This document shows positions 1 to 8,205 of a stretch of DNA of 26,288 bases, piece by piece. A program made the position numbers and the translations under genes. Where the stretch lies: positions 1 through 26,288 of the forward strand of contig DAUW01000028.1 of assembly GCA_002505355.1 (NCBI GenBank), read 5' to 3'. Every line of letters starts with the position of its first letter. Position 1 is the first letter of the stretch. Origin of the DNA: Euryarchaeota archaeon UBA229. GTDB lineage: Archaea > Thermoplasmatota > Poseidoniia > Poseidoniales > Poseidoniaceae. The notes beneath the pieces were generated by a model. That model was not told where the DNA came from. It searched no databases and saw only the letters and a program-made list of their open reading frames with translations.

Positions 1-819
1 TCAATCGAAGTGACCATGCATTTGTCCAGCTACTCTGGTGAACTAATCGAGTTAGCGGCAAACTTGTCGACCCAAGCAACCGATGTAGTGGCAGTAGTGG
101 GCGGTGATGGAAGTTTGTCAGAGGTTATCACCGGCTTAATGCAGGTAAAATCTCCGTGTCGGGTTGGTCTTATTCCGGCGGGAACTGGTAATTCGATGGC
201 AAATGATCTCAAAATCACTAGCACCGAGGAGGCGATTAATCGCATCTGCGGCGGTAATTATCAACTGCTAGACTTGGCGAAAGTTGACATGGTTGCTGGC
301 TTGCCAGGTAGTGAAAATGGAGAACTAACCCGCTATAGTGCTAACCTTGTCACTTGGGGGTTAGGGGTTGACTCAACTATTAGAGCAGAGAAAATGCGCT
401 GGATGGGTCCTATGCGTTATGATGTAGGAATACTGCTAGCAATTATGGCAAACAATCGACGACATGCAACCCTAACCATAGACGGGCACGCGATTGAAGA
501 TGATTTCACCTTATTCCTAATTCAAAACAGCCAAACTGGGGGCTCACTATTACCACTTGCACCAGGTGCAACACTCGATGACGGCATGATGGATATTGGC
601 ATCCTAAAGAAAATGAAGCGTGGTCAAATCCTCAAAGCATTTAGCCAATTGAAAACCGAAGGCAGACACGTATTCCATCCAATGGTCGATTACTACCGCT
701 TCAAAACCCTGGAAATCTCGACGCCAAAACCAACAGCGATCAATGTTGATGGTGAAAATATCGGTTCTACGCCACTCAAGATGGAAGTATTACCCGGAGC
801 AATTGGGATTATTGTCTAA
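1..819 (+). CDS. Diacylglycerol/sphingosine kinase-family lipid kinase, 5' truncated by window edge
   Basis: The reading frame is open from base 1, so the true start lies outside the window and about 40-50 N-terminal residues are probably missing. The visible part carries the DAGK catalytic signature: a VVGGDGSLSEV nucleotide-binding loop, then GLIPAGTGNSMANDL, as in the DAGK/LCB5/YegS/BmrU superfamily that phosphorylates diacylglycerol, sphingoid bases or related lipids. The C-terminal half (GALTLDDG-like segment APGATLDDGMMDIGIL, and the final INVDGENI strand) fits the beta-sandwich domain of these kinases. The exact lipid substrate cannot be told from sequence; in archaea these enzymes may act on archaeol-type lipids, which is inference. 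The gene ends exactly where the convergent gene on the other strand ends, with no spacer. Confidence 0.88.
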   Translation, partial: SIEVTMHLSSYSGELIELAANLSTQATDVVAVVGGDGSLSEVITGLMQVKSPCRVGLIPAGTGNSMANDLKITSTEEAINRICGGNYQLLDLAKVDMVAGLPGSENGELTRYSANLVTWGLGVDSTIRAEKMRWMGPMRYDVGILLAIMANNRRHATLTIDGHAIEDDFTLFLIQNSQTGGSLLPLAPGATLDDGMMDIGILKKMKRGQILKAFSQLKTEGRHVFHPMVDYYRFKTLEISTPKPTAINVDGENIGSTPLKMEVLPGAIGIIV

Positions 820-2364
820 TCAGAGCGAGAAGTCAGAGAAGTCGTCCTCTTCTTCAAACTGCTCTGGTTTAGCCTCGTATTCTGGTTCCGGCTCGGGCTG
901 TGAGACCGCTTTGCGCTTTTTAGCCGCCCGACGTTTTACTGGTGCTTTGGCGGCTGCTTTGCGCACGGGTGGATCGCTACGAACGCTGGAGAAGTGCTCT
1001 TTCCGCTTAGGAGGTGCCTCGCTAGATACCACATTACTGACCGGAGAACGCTCACGTTTTGCTGGTGGCGGACTCCAAGATTCTTGTGGCGCAAAGCCGC
1101 CAGAATTGACTACTTCTGACCTAGACATTTCCTTTTCCAACTTAATCGATTCTTGCGTTGCAACAACTGAAGACGAGCCACCACCGAAGTCTGTGGGGCC
1201 ATCTGAAGAGCCGCCAGATAATGCACTATCAAGGTCGAAGCCGGCGATGCCTAAATCATCATTCTTCGAAGTCTTTTTTGCTGGAGCCCGTTGCCTCTGC
1301 GCAGCCTTGTCTTCACGTTCGTGCTGACGTTTGCGCTCAGTAGGAGTCACTGAACCAGATTTCTTTTGTGCTCGCAAATCAGTCGCAACTTTCTTGATTT
1401 TCGCTAATCCTTCTTCGCCTAGTAAGGTTTTCATGGTTTCCTTAGCACCTTGCCTGACAATCATTTGAGACAGCAGGAACATACCTATTGAACCGCCGAC
1501 GCCAACAAACAGGAAGAAGGTGATAAAGCCTGCTCGGCCGATAAACGGAACATCGCCGTATTTCCATTCGTCGCCGTGATTACCATTGGCGCTAACCACA
1601 CGGTCGTCGATTTCGATTTTGTCAACCAGAACGTAAACTGACTGACGATTGCTAGAGCCAACATTCAGATTGCAATTATCGGTTAACGTATGAGCAATAC
1701 TACCAGAGCTGCGATAATAGCCTGTGGTTTGGGCTTTCCCATCAATAGTAAATGCAGACCCGTTGACGGTTGTTGGGCTGATCAAATAGCCGTGGATAGT
1801 AATCGGTTTGTGCCATTCTTCGAGTGCTAAGAAGCCATCATTGATATTCTCGGTGGTTGGGATGAGTCCTAAGACATACCACTGAGAATCGGTATCAGTA
1901 TCAATCTCATCCAAGTCAACAGTGCCTGCACGAGTTTCAGGCATCAGTGGAACATTCCATTCTTTGATGTCGATTCTTGCACCTTCGCCGTCTTTGACGC
2001 TACGCGCCTCTCCAATTGGCATGGCTTGTATCGCAACCGCTGCGGTTACTGCAGTATCCATATTTCTAGCACCATTAGCTGGGTCATGTGAACCATAAAG
2101 GACGCTTGCCGATAAGTAGCCGGTGAATTTTATTTTAGCACTGGCATTCTTGCTTGGGACAACTTCCTCACCAATCTCACACCCGATTGGTGACAGGTTT
2201 TGATACGTCGATTCTGAGGCACCTAAGTTGGTGGTTATCTCCGTCTCATCAATAGAAAAATCAACCTCAATTCCTTCACCACCCCATTGCGCCGTGTCCG
2301 GACCTAAACAACCTGCAAGGACCATCGTGAAGATAAGGAGCAGTGCGAGTTTGGCCCTCCGCAT
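820..2364 (-). CDS. Lipoprotein-like single-pass membrane protein with long charged disordered tail, function unknown
   Basis: I do not recognise this 514-residue family. Residues 1-19 form a signal with a lipobox-like LAGC ending at Cys19. Residues 20-275 are an extracellular beta-rich region with an acidic, Thr/Ser-rich start. One strong membrane segment lies at about 277-301. Residues 305-514 are a predicted cytoplasmic tail of low complexity, with alternating Lys/Arg-rich and Glu/Asp-rich stretches, Ser/Gly runs, and a final acidic EEEDDFSDFSL. The layout resembles a surface sensor or cell-envelope anchor with an intrinsically disordered interior, but this is inference. If the lipobox is used, the protein is fixed to the membrane at both ends of its outer domain. 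The start is the ATG at 2364, with a weak AT-rich element about 20-26 nt upstream. It lies downstream of the tRNA-Ser gene on the same strand. Confidence 0.8.
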   Translation of the reverse strand: MRRAKLALLLIFTMVLAGCLGPDTAQWGGEGIEVDFSIDETEITTNLGASESTYQNLSPIGCEIGEEVVPSKNASAKIKFTGYLSASVLYGSHDPANGARNMDTAVTAAVAIQAMPIGEARSVKDGEGARIDIKEWNVPLMPETRAGTVDLDEIDTDTDSQWYVLGLIPTTENINDGFLALEEWHKPITIHGYLISPTTVNGSAFTIDGKAQTTGYYRSSGSIAHTLTDNCNLNVGSSNRQSVYVLVDKIEIDDRVVSANGNHGDEWKYGDVPFIGRAGFITFFLFVGVGGSIGMFLLSQMIVRQGAKETMKTLLGEEGLAKIKKVATDLRAQKKSGSVTPTERKRQHEREDKAAQRQRAPAKKTSKNDDLGIAGFDLDSALSGGSSDGPTDFGGGSSSVVATQESIKLEKEMSRSEVVNSGGFAPQESWSPPPAKRERSPVSNVVSSEAPPKRKEHFSSVRSDPPVRKAAAKAPVKRRAAKKRKAVSQPEPEPEYEAKPEQFEEEDDFSDFSL

Positions 2365-2434
2365 AATTAGCCTAGAGAGGATTTAGTTTGAGAACTCTTC
2401 CATCATTAGCCATGTTTTGACCAAGGTATGTTAT

Positions 2435-2519
2435 TGGCGCAGAGAGAGGGATTCGAACCCCCGCGTCTTACGACAGTGGATTTCAAGTCCACCGCACTAC
2501 CGGGCTATGCGATCTCTGC
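2435..2519 (-). tRNA. tRNA-Ser (anticodon UGA), CCA encoded
   Basis: The minus strand folds into a complete class II tRNA of 85 nt. The acceptor arm GCAGAGA pairs with TCTCTGC. The D stem is GCAT/GTGC with a GG-containing loop. The anticodon stem GTGGA/TCCAC encloses CTTGAAA, so the anticodon is TGA. A 13-nt variable arm contains GTC/GAC, and the T arm is GGGGG-TTCGAAT-CCCTC. The discriminator is G73, as expected for archaeal tRNA-Ser, and the CCA end is encoded. No intron is visible. An AT-rich promoter motif lies 29-40 nt upstream. Confidence 0.96.
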
Positions 2520-2547
2520 AACATTATTCCGGAAAGATTCCTCTTTG

Positions 2548-2559
2548 TAGTATTTTGCC
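2548..2559 (-). promoter_or_regulatory. BRE/TATA promoter element of tRNA-Ser
   Basis: The minus strand reads GGCAAAATACTA, with the AAAATA core centred about 34 nt before the tRNA 5' end, which would put transcription start a few nt upstream of the mature tRNA. The identical 12-mer occurs before the acyltransferase gene at 11672-11683, supporting it as this genome's promoter consensus. Confidence 0.6.
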
Positions 2560-2596
2560 CTAATGATTGAGCAAGAGTTACTACCGCTTTGGACAC

Positions 2597-4135
2597 CTAA
2601 TCTACCTGCTTGCGGCCAATTCTTATTGCGGCGATTGAGATTGCAGCGATGCTCGCGATGATTCCGAACCCAGCAATACCACTCGATTCAACCTCAACCA
2701 ATCCTTCGTTTTGAACCAGACTCTCAAGATCGCCAATGAACTCTTGCACATTCCAACTATCGCCCGTCCATGCAATCACTGGTTTTCTTTGAGTATCAAG
2801 AATTAGTGTTGTTGTTGAGTGGCCGACATAATATTCCTCTTCGACATCGGCGATAACACATGAAAGCATAGAGTCCTCTGGCCACTCATAACCCTCATCA
2901 CACATGCAGTGCTTATTTGCACCACTACCCATTTCCCAACCGTGTCCGTTGCAAACCGGGTCTCCTGATTCGACATATGCACCTGGTGCGGGTATTGCTG
3001 CGTCATCGGTATAATTTGGTGCCCAAGCCAGATGGTTTGGATTGTTAATGGAATCCATGCCAACACTACTTGCTTCCCAGGATGTGGAGGATTCGTTCCA
3101 TTGGTGTAATTCCCACCACCAGCTATTGTTGTCAGCAGCAGGAGATTGACCGTCAACCGACTCAAGATAGTGCCCCCATTGTGAATCTGGAGAAGAGAAA
3201 CTGATTCCGGCACCATCGAAAGCAGAACTGGTCAGATGCCAACCATTGAAGTGATTTATTTCTTGGCTAATTGTTGTATTGTCGGGGAAAACTACCGATA
3301 CCGAGGAATTATCGGCGCTCGGTGTATTGAGTAATGATTCATTTGCGGTCGACGCGACCCAGGCTACATTATCGCTATCTGGATGCTCGACTGAGTCGAC
3401 ACCAACCATAGAATCTTGCCAACTTGAGGCGGTTGTGTTGTAAGTCATCAATTTCCAATACCAAGAATAATCGCTAGGTGCATCTACGCCATTGATCCCG
3501 TTGAGCATAGTGCCGTACTCTGAATGAACTGAATAGTTTAGTTCCCATCCACCCTCATGGGCGGCGAATTTGGTGGTAGACCACGCAGTTGGAGTGTTCA
3601 TCAGCTCTGTGGCCACGCCTGTTTGGTTGACAAATACCACTGTTGAATCTGCAGATTGATGACCGTTGATTTCTCCGAGGTGAGCGGCTAACACATTTTT
3701 CTTCACGACCAGACCAAAACTACTCCAAATCTCCTCCAAGTAGTCCAACTCGCCGGTAAGATGGGGCCAGTCCGCTCCTTGCATCTCAGAGTATTGCTTT
3801 AGTTGCTCTGGAGTATCATATCCCGGATCGACGGTAATTGAGATAATTGACACGTGTTCTTGGTATTCGCTGCCTAACTCTTCATTGACCGATCTCAATA
3901 ATTGAGTGATAATTGGGCAAACATCCGGACACTTGGTGAAGATAAAGGCAACCACTATGACATCGCCGCGAAAATCTGTTAAGTTCATCTGTTCATTATC
4001 TTGGTTCGTTAGGGTAAAATTGTCGACTGGACCCCTGGATAGTTGGTAGCCCTTGTAGGCAGTCGCGGTTGGAATTGCTGATACACAAAACATCAATATT
4101 ACCAGATACGCAGCTAACGACCTCTTGGAAACCAT
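2597..4135 (-). CDS. SCO1/SenC-family copper chaperone with inserted DUF4430-like repeats and a C-terminal membrane anchor
   Basis: Residues 1-26 are a signal peptide. Residues 35-175 are a thioredoxin-fold SCO domain: DFRGDVIVVAFIFTKCPDVCP gives the copper-binding CxxxC pair Cys69/Cys73, SIITVDPGYDTPEQLKQY is the typical helix entry, and a His159 follows in GHQSADSTVVFV. SCO proteins deliver copper to the CuA centre of oxidase subunit II, which matches the location just downstream of the cox genes. Unusually, about 260 residues follow: two related modules of about 75 residues (around 195-265 and 297-372, each with SWYWKL/SWWWEL and ending VGVDS/VGMDS), resembling DUF4430; a four-Cys EGF-like patch (Cys395, 410, 412, 426); then a second SCO-like terminal strand with GHSTTTLILD (His439). 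A hydrophobic anchor ends the protein (486-505, GIAGFGIIASIAAISIAAI) before basic residues, like PGF-CTERM tails. The ATG start has a TATA-like TTGATATAAC about 25 nt upstream, so it may also have its own leaderless promoter. Confidence 0.88.
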   Translation of the reverse strand: MVSKRSLAAYLVILMFCVSAIPTATAYKGYQLSRGPVDNFTLTNQDNEQMNLTDFRGDVIVVAFIFTKCPDVCPIITQLLRSVNEELGSEYQEHVSIISITVDPGYDTPEQLKQYSEMQGADWPHLTGELDYLEEIWSSFGLVVKKNVLAAHLGEINGHQSADSTVVFVNQTGVATELMNTPTAWSTTKFAAHEGGWELNYSVHSEYGTMLNGINGVDAPSDYSWYWKLMTYNTTASSWQDSMVGVDSVEHPDSDNVAWVASTANESLLNTPSADNSSVSVVFPDNTTISQEINHFNGWHLTSSAFDGAGISFSSPDSQWGHYLESVDGQSPAADNNSWWWELHQWNESSTSWEASSVGMDSINNPNHLAWAPNYTDDAAIPAPGAYVESGDPVCNGHGWEMGSGANKHCMCDEGYEWPEDSMLSCVIADVEEEYYVGHSTTTLILDTQRKPVIAWTGDSWNVQEFIGDLESLVQNEGLVEVESSGIAGFGIIASIAAISIAAIRIGRKQVD

Positions 4136-4154
4136 GCCAAATCCTACGGCCGGG

Positions 4155-4164
4155 GTTATATCAA
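4155..4164 (-). promoter_or_regulatory. Possible internal promoter (TATA) of the SCO gene
   Basis: The minus strand reads TTGATATAAC, centred about 25 nt upstream of the SCO start codon and inside the 33-nt gap after the subunit IV gene. Spacing fits a leaderless archaeal promoter, allowing SCO to be made apart from the oxidase genes. The call rests on position and base content only. Confidence 0.4.
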
Positions 4165-4168
4165 TGCT

Positions 4169-4558
4169 TCATCTCTTTGTAGCATAGTCCCAGTCTGGGG
4201 TACACCAAGAGGGTAACTCTGTGATTGCTTCTGGATTAGAAAGCCCAATACCCCACAACATCAAGAGTACAAACAGTACTGGAAATAAAGCCGTTCTCGT
4301 GTAGATTCTTGGATCGCCTCTTAGGTGCATGAAATATGCCGCAATGCCGTAACCTTTGATTATTCCAACCACTATCAAAATAGCCCATACCATGAAACGG
4401 GTAATTCTAATGTCGGTGCCGGGGATAACTTCAAAGAAAACCGCGCCAACTTCAAACAAGGTGAAAAACATCAAAACTTGGAAATTCCAAAAATAGATAT
4501 CTTTACCGGTCTTATCAATAAGCCACTTTTCTAGTCCTGTTGCTGCATGCTCGCCCAC
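4169..4558 (-). CDS. Cytochrome c oxidase subunit IV (prokaryotic COX4 type)
   Basis: A 129-residue protein with three membrane segments (about 25-44, 52-78, 88-106), matching the size and layout of the small prokaryotic COX4/CtaF-type subunit of A-type heme-copper oxidases. The conserved-looking part is the second to third segment, KGYGIAAYFMHLRGDPR, where the YFMHL stretch resembles the K-x-xxxxxYFMHL signature of this family. It acts in the membrane as a structural subunit helping assembly or stability of the CuB site. It starts 9 nt after the stop of subunit III, so it belongs to the same operon. The last residues, rich in Trp and Pro, face outside or the interface and are not otherwise recognised. 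Confidence 0.85.
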   Translation of the reverse strand: MGEHAATGLEKWLIDKTGKDIYFWNFQVLMFFTLFEVGAVFFEVIPGTDIRITRFMVWAILIVVGIIKGYGIAAYFMHLRGDPRIYTRTALFPVLFVLLMLWGIGLSNPEAITELPSWCTPDWDYATKR

Positions 4559-4567
4559 TTAATCACC

Positions 4568-5881
4568 TCAATACAAATAGAATGCTGGGAAAATCACTAC
4601 CCAAGCTAAATCAACGAAGTGCCAGTAGAGACCGAAATACTCGATACCTTGGCCATTCTCCTCATCGTATCCAATGGTGTCCGCCTTGAATACAAGATAA
4701 AGCATCACTAGGAGGCCCACAAATACGTGTAGGCCGTGTGCACCGGTTGCTACATAGAAGATTGACCCTTGAACGGTTCCAACAGTGAAGCCTTCAGCGA
4801 CTAAATGACTCCACTCAACTAATTTGAGCACAATAAACATAGAACCAAGTAATAACGTGGCAATCAAATAATTTCTTACTGCGGTTTTCTTATCTGGTAA
4901 TAGATACCTTAGCGCATTTTTCGGCGCTTCCCAATCCTTTGACTTAGCAGTCTTCAGGGCTAACACGATGGTGTATGATGAGATAATTAGCGCAAATGTG
5001 TTGACTGCACCGGGCAACATAGTCCAAAAATCTCCAGTTCCGGCTGCGCCACCAGGCCTTAGATAATCAGATGCGGTTAGGACAATTTCTCCTTCGGTTG
5101 CGCCCGGACTGCATTTGCCCTCATCGAAAGCCCACTTAGTACACCACTCTGTCCTAATTCTCAGATACGACGAGAAGAAGGTTGCGAAGACCATTACTTC
5201 AGACATGATGAAAACCCATAATCCTGCCTTCCTGATGTGCTCACCTTCGAACGGGGCAGAGGTTGCGATTTGCTCGCCATGGCCTATGAACGGTAGATCT
5301 TCTCGCCACCAGTTTGCTACACCAATCATAATGATAGTTAGGCCAATTGTACTTAGCACCATATCTCCGGGTGCAAATGTACCGCCCTGCGCTAGCAAGG
5401 CTCTCATGCCCTCGACAAATTCTGGGAATCCCATCAAGAACAGTAGTACACCTAAACAGAAAATTATCGGCGATGCTGAACCATGGTGCTCGTCGTGATG
5501 ATCATCATGACCATGGTCATCATGACCATGATCTTCTTGCGGTTGGATTGAATTGATGAATCCACCAATACCTAAGAATATCGCATATATCGTTGTGATA
5601 GCCAAAATTGTGACACCAGCAACCCAATAAGTGAGGTAGGATAGGTGGGCATCGATTTCTTCATGGTGAAGATGATCAAGCTCTTCCTCGCTAACCGTTG
5701 GGTCATTCATCGCAGCATAATATGCATCCTTAGCCTCATAGTAAGTGTCGTGCTTGACGCTACCGACGCCCAAGCCTAGTGCGGCAAACGCAACTACACC
5801 GATGGTCAGTATTGCGCCTGCCATCAATACAGCTCTACCCCAAACAGAGTTATCCACGTGATTGTTGAAGCCGCCCATCAT
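4568..5881 (-). CDS. coxC: Cytochrome c oxidase subunit III with N-terminal extension and His-rich loop
   Basis: The C-terminal part, about 205-437, is a COX3 domain with the typical KAGLWVFIMSEVMVFATFF start (Glu228 equivalent of the conserved helix III acid), the THG-type segment ATGAHGLHVFVGL and the final YWHFVDLAWVVIFPAFYLY. Subunit III stabilises subunit I and aids proton uptake. The first 200 residues are extra compared with a standard subunit III of about 200-270 residues. They carry about four membrane segments (14-40, 84-108, 136-156, 174-190) and, between the second and third, a loop at 117-133 with eight His among Asp and Gly (HGHDDHGHDDHHDEHHG), a likely metal-binding patch. The start codon ATG overlaps the stop of coxA (ATGA), so translation is probably coupled. 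A second ATG directly follows and could also be used. Confidence 0.9.
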   Translation of the reverse strand: MMGGFNNHVDNSVWGRAVLMAGAILTIGVVAFAALGLGVGSVKHDTYYEAKDAYYAAMNDPTVSEEELDHLHHEEIDAHLSYLTYWVAGVTILAITTIYAIFLGIGGFINSIQPQEDHGHDDHGHDDHHDEHHGSASPIIFCLGVLLFLMGFPEFVEGMRALLAQGGTFAPGDMVLSTIGLTIIMIGVANWWREDLPFIGHGEQIATSAPFEGEHIRKAGLWVFIMSEVMVFATFFSSYLRIRTEWCTKWAFDEGKCSPGATEGEIVLTASDYLRPGGAAGTGDFWTMLPGAVNTFALIISSYTIVLALKTAKSKDWEAPKNALRYLLPDKKTAVRNYLIATLLLGSMFIVLKLVEWSHLVAEGFTVGTVQGSIFYVATGAHGLHVFVGLLVMLYLVFKADTIGYDEENGQGIEYFGLYWHFVDLAWVVIFPAFYLY

Positions 5882-8205
5882 TCAGCCCCCTTAGGCTTGG
5901 CTTTCCATAATTTTTCCGCGACAGACTTTTTATCGCTGTCATGATCATTGTGCCCGTATAGTTCGTTCATGTCGCCTTGAGTAGGTATATCGTGGAATGA
6001 TGGCGTTGGCGGAGGCGAGGTTGTCGACCATTCGAGTGACCATCCGCCCCATGGGTCCTTGCCAACTGGTTCACCTTTACGGCCCGAGGAGAAGATATTC
6101 CATACCAACAATAGTTGGCTTATTCCAAAGATGAAAGCGAAGATGCTCACAGCCATGTTATACTCGGCAAACCCGGTTTCTTCTAGGTATGAGTGAGTCC
6201 TTCTTGGCATGCCCATGATACCAAGTTTGTGCATTGGCCAGAACGCGGCATTATAAGATGAGAATCCGATAAGGAAATGCCACATACCGAGGGTTTCGTT
6301 TAGTTTCCTACCCGTCACCTTAGGATACCAATAATAGACGCCAGATAGTAGACCAAATACGGTTCCGCCAATGAACACATAGTGGAAGTGAGCGACTACG
6401 AAGTAAGAATCGTGGAAGTGAACATCCAACCCTGCAACTGGGAAAAACATGCCAGAGATACCTCCTAGGGTGAAGGTAACTAGGAAGCCCAACGACCAGA
6501 GTGTGTGAGTCTTCATGACTAGACTACCACCCCAAATAGTTGCTAACCAATTGAAAATTTTAGCTCCGGTTGGAATCGCCACCGCCATTGTAGTAATCAT
6601 AAACGCAGCGCGCCAGAACGCATCCATACCTGACGTCAACATGTGGTGACCCCAAACAATGAAGCCAACAACTCCAATACCCGCCATGGCGAAAACCATT
6701 GATTTGTAGCCAAAGATAGATCTTCTCGCACTAGTAGCGAGAACCTCAGACACTATACCGAACGCTGGAATAATGACAACGTATACCTCGGGATGGCCGA
6801 AGAACCAGAATAAGTGCTGGAATAGCAGGCTATCGCCACCGCTGGTGAAGAACACGGTTCCTATGGTATGATCAAACAGTAAGAAGACAAGACCAATGAT
6901 TAGGGCAGGTAACGACATGTACAACATGAATACGCTAACGAATACTGACCATGTAAACAAGGGCATCTTCATCCATGTGACGCCAGGTGCTCGCATGGTG
7001 AATACGGTAGTAATAAAATTCACACCACCCAAAGTTGAGGATGCACCAAGCATGAACATACCTGACAGGAACGCCGTAGTACCAATGTTTGAACCATACT
7101 GGGATAGACCTTCGCCGAGGTTAGCCTCGGTTAGTGATGAGTATGGTGGATACATAACCCAGGTAATGTCGGCTGCTTCACCAGTAAAAATTCCTGTGTA
7201 AATCAGTGGACTGGAAAATACTAGGAGCCACAACCCCATTGCATTAATGCGTGGGAATGCTAAATCCTTCGCTCCAATTTGTAACGGTAGAACATAATTC
7301 ATGAACCCAGCAATCATTGGCATGGCGGCAAGGAAAATCATGGTAGTTCCGTGGAGTGTGAAGAATGAGTTGTACTCAGTTTCGGTTAGGAAGGTGTTTT
7401 CCGGGACCGCTAGTTGTATTCTAAACAATAGTGCTAGGAATCCTCCGACAAGGAAGAAGAAGAAACCATAAAGGAAATACATGATACCTACTTCTTTGTG
7501 ATCGGTTGTAGTCAACCACGGTTTGAGATAACTCCAGAAATTATAGATGCTGAAGGTATCTGGGCTGCGAGAATAATATACCCACATTACACCTAACAGA
7601 ATTAGGCCAAGTGCGAGCGCTATTGCGGTAAGTAGCAGTACCAATGCTCTAACGCTTGGCGCCATTTCACCAGCTGAAAAGCCTGCAATAGTCGTTTCAA
7701 AACTATTCCACATGTCGCCATTGAAACCGTTGCCACCGTTTACTGCATTAGCATGAATAGTAAACTCAACGAATTGTGAATCATCGGCGGGGGCAGTCCA
7801 TTCGAAATCCCACGTTCTAACGTCGTTACTCTCAGTGGTATGAGTAAGGCCACCATCCATTTCTTGGGCCATAGCCGGGTCTATCGGCGCAACAGCCCCC
7901 TTGGAAGCTAGAATCCTAAAACCACCGGCACGACCATTCCACGGGTCATCACCTTCAGTACTACCCCCGTTGTGAAGCTCCATTACATCATTGGTAACGG
8001 TAACAGTAAACAGGTATGATTCACTTGAATTGTACACTTCGGGAAGACCGGTAACGGTAACCGAAGTATCTGATGAAGGACCGCCATGACATGAACATCC
8101 ATTGTCACCAATCGAATTGATACCACCTGGTGCGGCATCTAGTTGTGGCACCATGAATAGCGAAATCAACACTATTGAGAGGAGTGAAATTGTCCTAACA
8201 CGCAT
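5878..8205 (-). CDS. coxA: Cytochrome c oxidase subunit I (A-family heme-copper oxidase) with N-terminal extracellular CxCH domain
   Basis: The catalytic subunit that reduces oxygen and pumps protons. From about residue 228 it is a full COX1: low-spin heme ligands His285 (HGTTM) and His608, heme a3 ligand His606 (AHFHYV), CuB ligands His471 (GHPEVY) and His520/521 (WGHHM), the cross-linked Tyr475, Glu473 of the D channel and Lys549 (TGAKIFNW) of the K channel. Glu473 in GHPEVY indicates type A1. Unusually, residues 1-24 are a signal peptide and 25-178 form an extracellular beta domain followed by one additional TM (183-208). That domain begins NGCSCHGG and includes WDFEWTAP, HANAVNGGNG and a GD pair, matching the choice-of-anchor V/reelin-like domain pattern, normally found in separate secreted proteins. 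The extra TM keeps the COX1 N-terminus inside, so topology is consistent. Start: ATG at 8205 overlaps the coxB stop (TGATG); a TTG one codon earlier is possible. Confidence 0.93.
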   Translation of the reverse strand: MRVRTISLLSIVLISLFMVPQLDAAPGGINSIGDNGCSCHGGPSSDTSVTVTGLPEVYNSSESYLFTVTVTNDVMELHNGGSTEGDDPWNGRAGGFRILASKGAVAPIDPAMAQEMDGGLTHTTESNDVRTWDFEWTAPADDSQFVEFTIHANAVNGGNGFNGDMWNSFETTIAGFSAGEMAPSVRALVLLLTAIALALGLILLGVMWVYYSRSPDTFSIYNFWSYLKPWLTTTDHKEVGIMYFLYGFFFFLVGGFLALLFRIQLAVPENTFLTETEYNSFFTLHGTTMIFLAAMPMIAGFMNYVLPLQIGAKDLAFPRINAMGLWLLVFSSPLIYTGIFTGEAADITWVMYPPYSSLTEANLGEGLSQYGSNIGTTAFLSGMFMLGASSTLGGVNFITTVFTMRAPGVTWMKMPLFTWSVFVSVFMLYMSLPALIIGLVFLLFDHTIGTVFFTSGGDSLLFQHLFWFFGHPEVYVVIIPAFGIVSEVLATSARRSIFGYKSMVFAMAGIGVVGFIVWGHHMLTSGMDAFWRAAFMITTMAVAIPTGAKIFNWLATIWGGSLVMKTHTLWSLGFLVTFTLGGISGMFFPVAGLDVHFHDSYFVVAHFHYVFIGGTVFGLLSGVYYWYPKVTGRKLNETLGMWHFLIGFSSYNAAFWPMHKLGIMGMPRRTHSYLEETGFAEYNMAVSIFAFIFGISQLLLVWNIFSSGRKGEPVGKDPWGGWSLEWSTTSPPPTPSFHDIPTQGDMNELYGHNDHDSDKKSVAEKLWKAKPKGAE

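Noticed and set aside
743..1327. Plus-strand 194-residue open frame opposite the lipoprotein-like gene
   Set aside because: It is Ser/Gly/Arg-rich and lies antisense to the low-complexity tail of the minus-strand gene, which has a signal peptide, TM and plausible start. The composition is a mirror of the tail codons.
2435..2519. tRNA-Ser as an integration site
   Set aside because: No integrase, no repeated tRNA 3' fragment and no change in base content or gene type were seen on either side.
5486..5535. Short direct repeats (catcatgaccatg type) in the subunit III gene as a possible regulatory repeat
   Set aside because: They are fully explained as codons for the His/Asp-rich loop on the minus strand.
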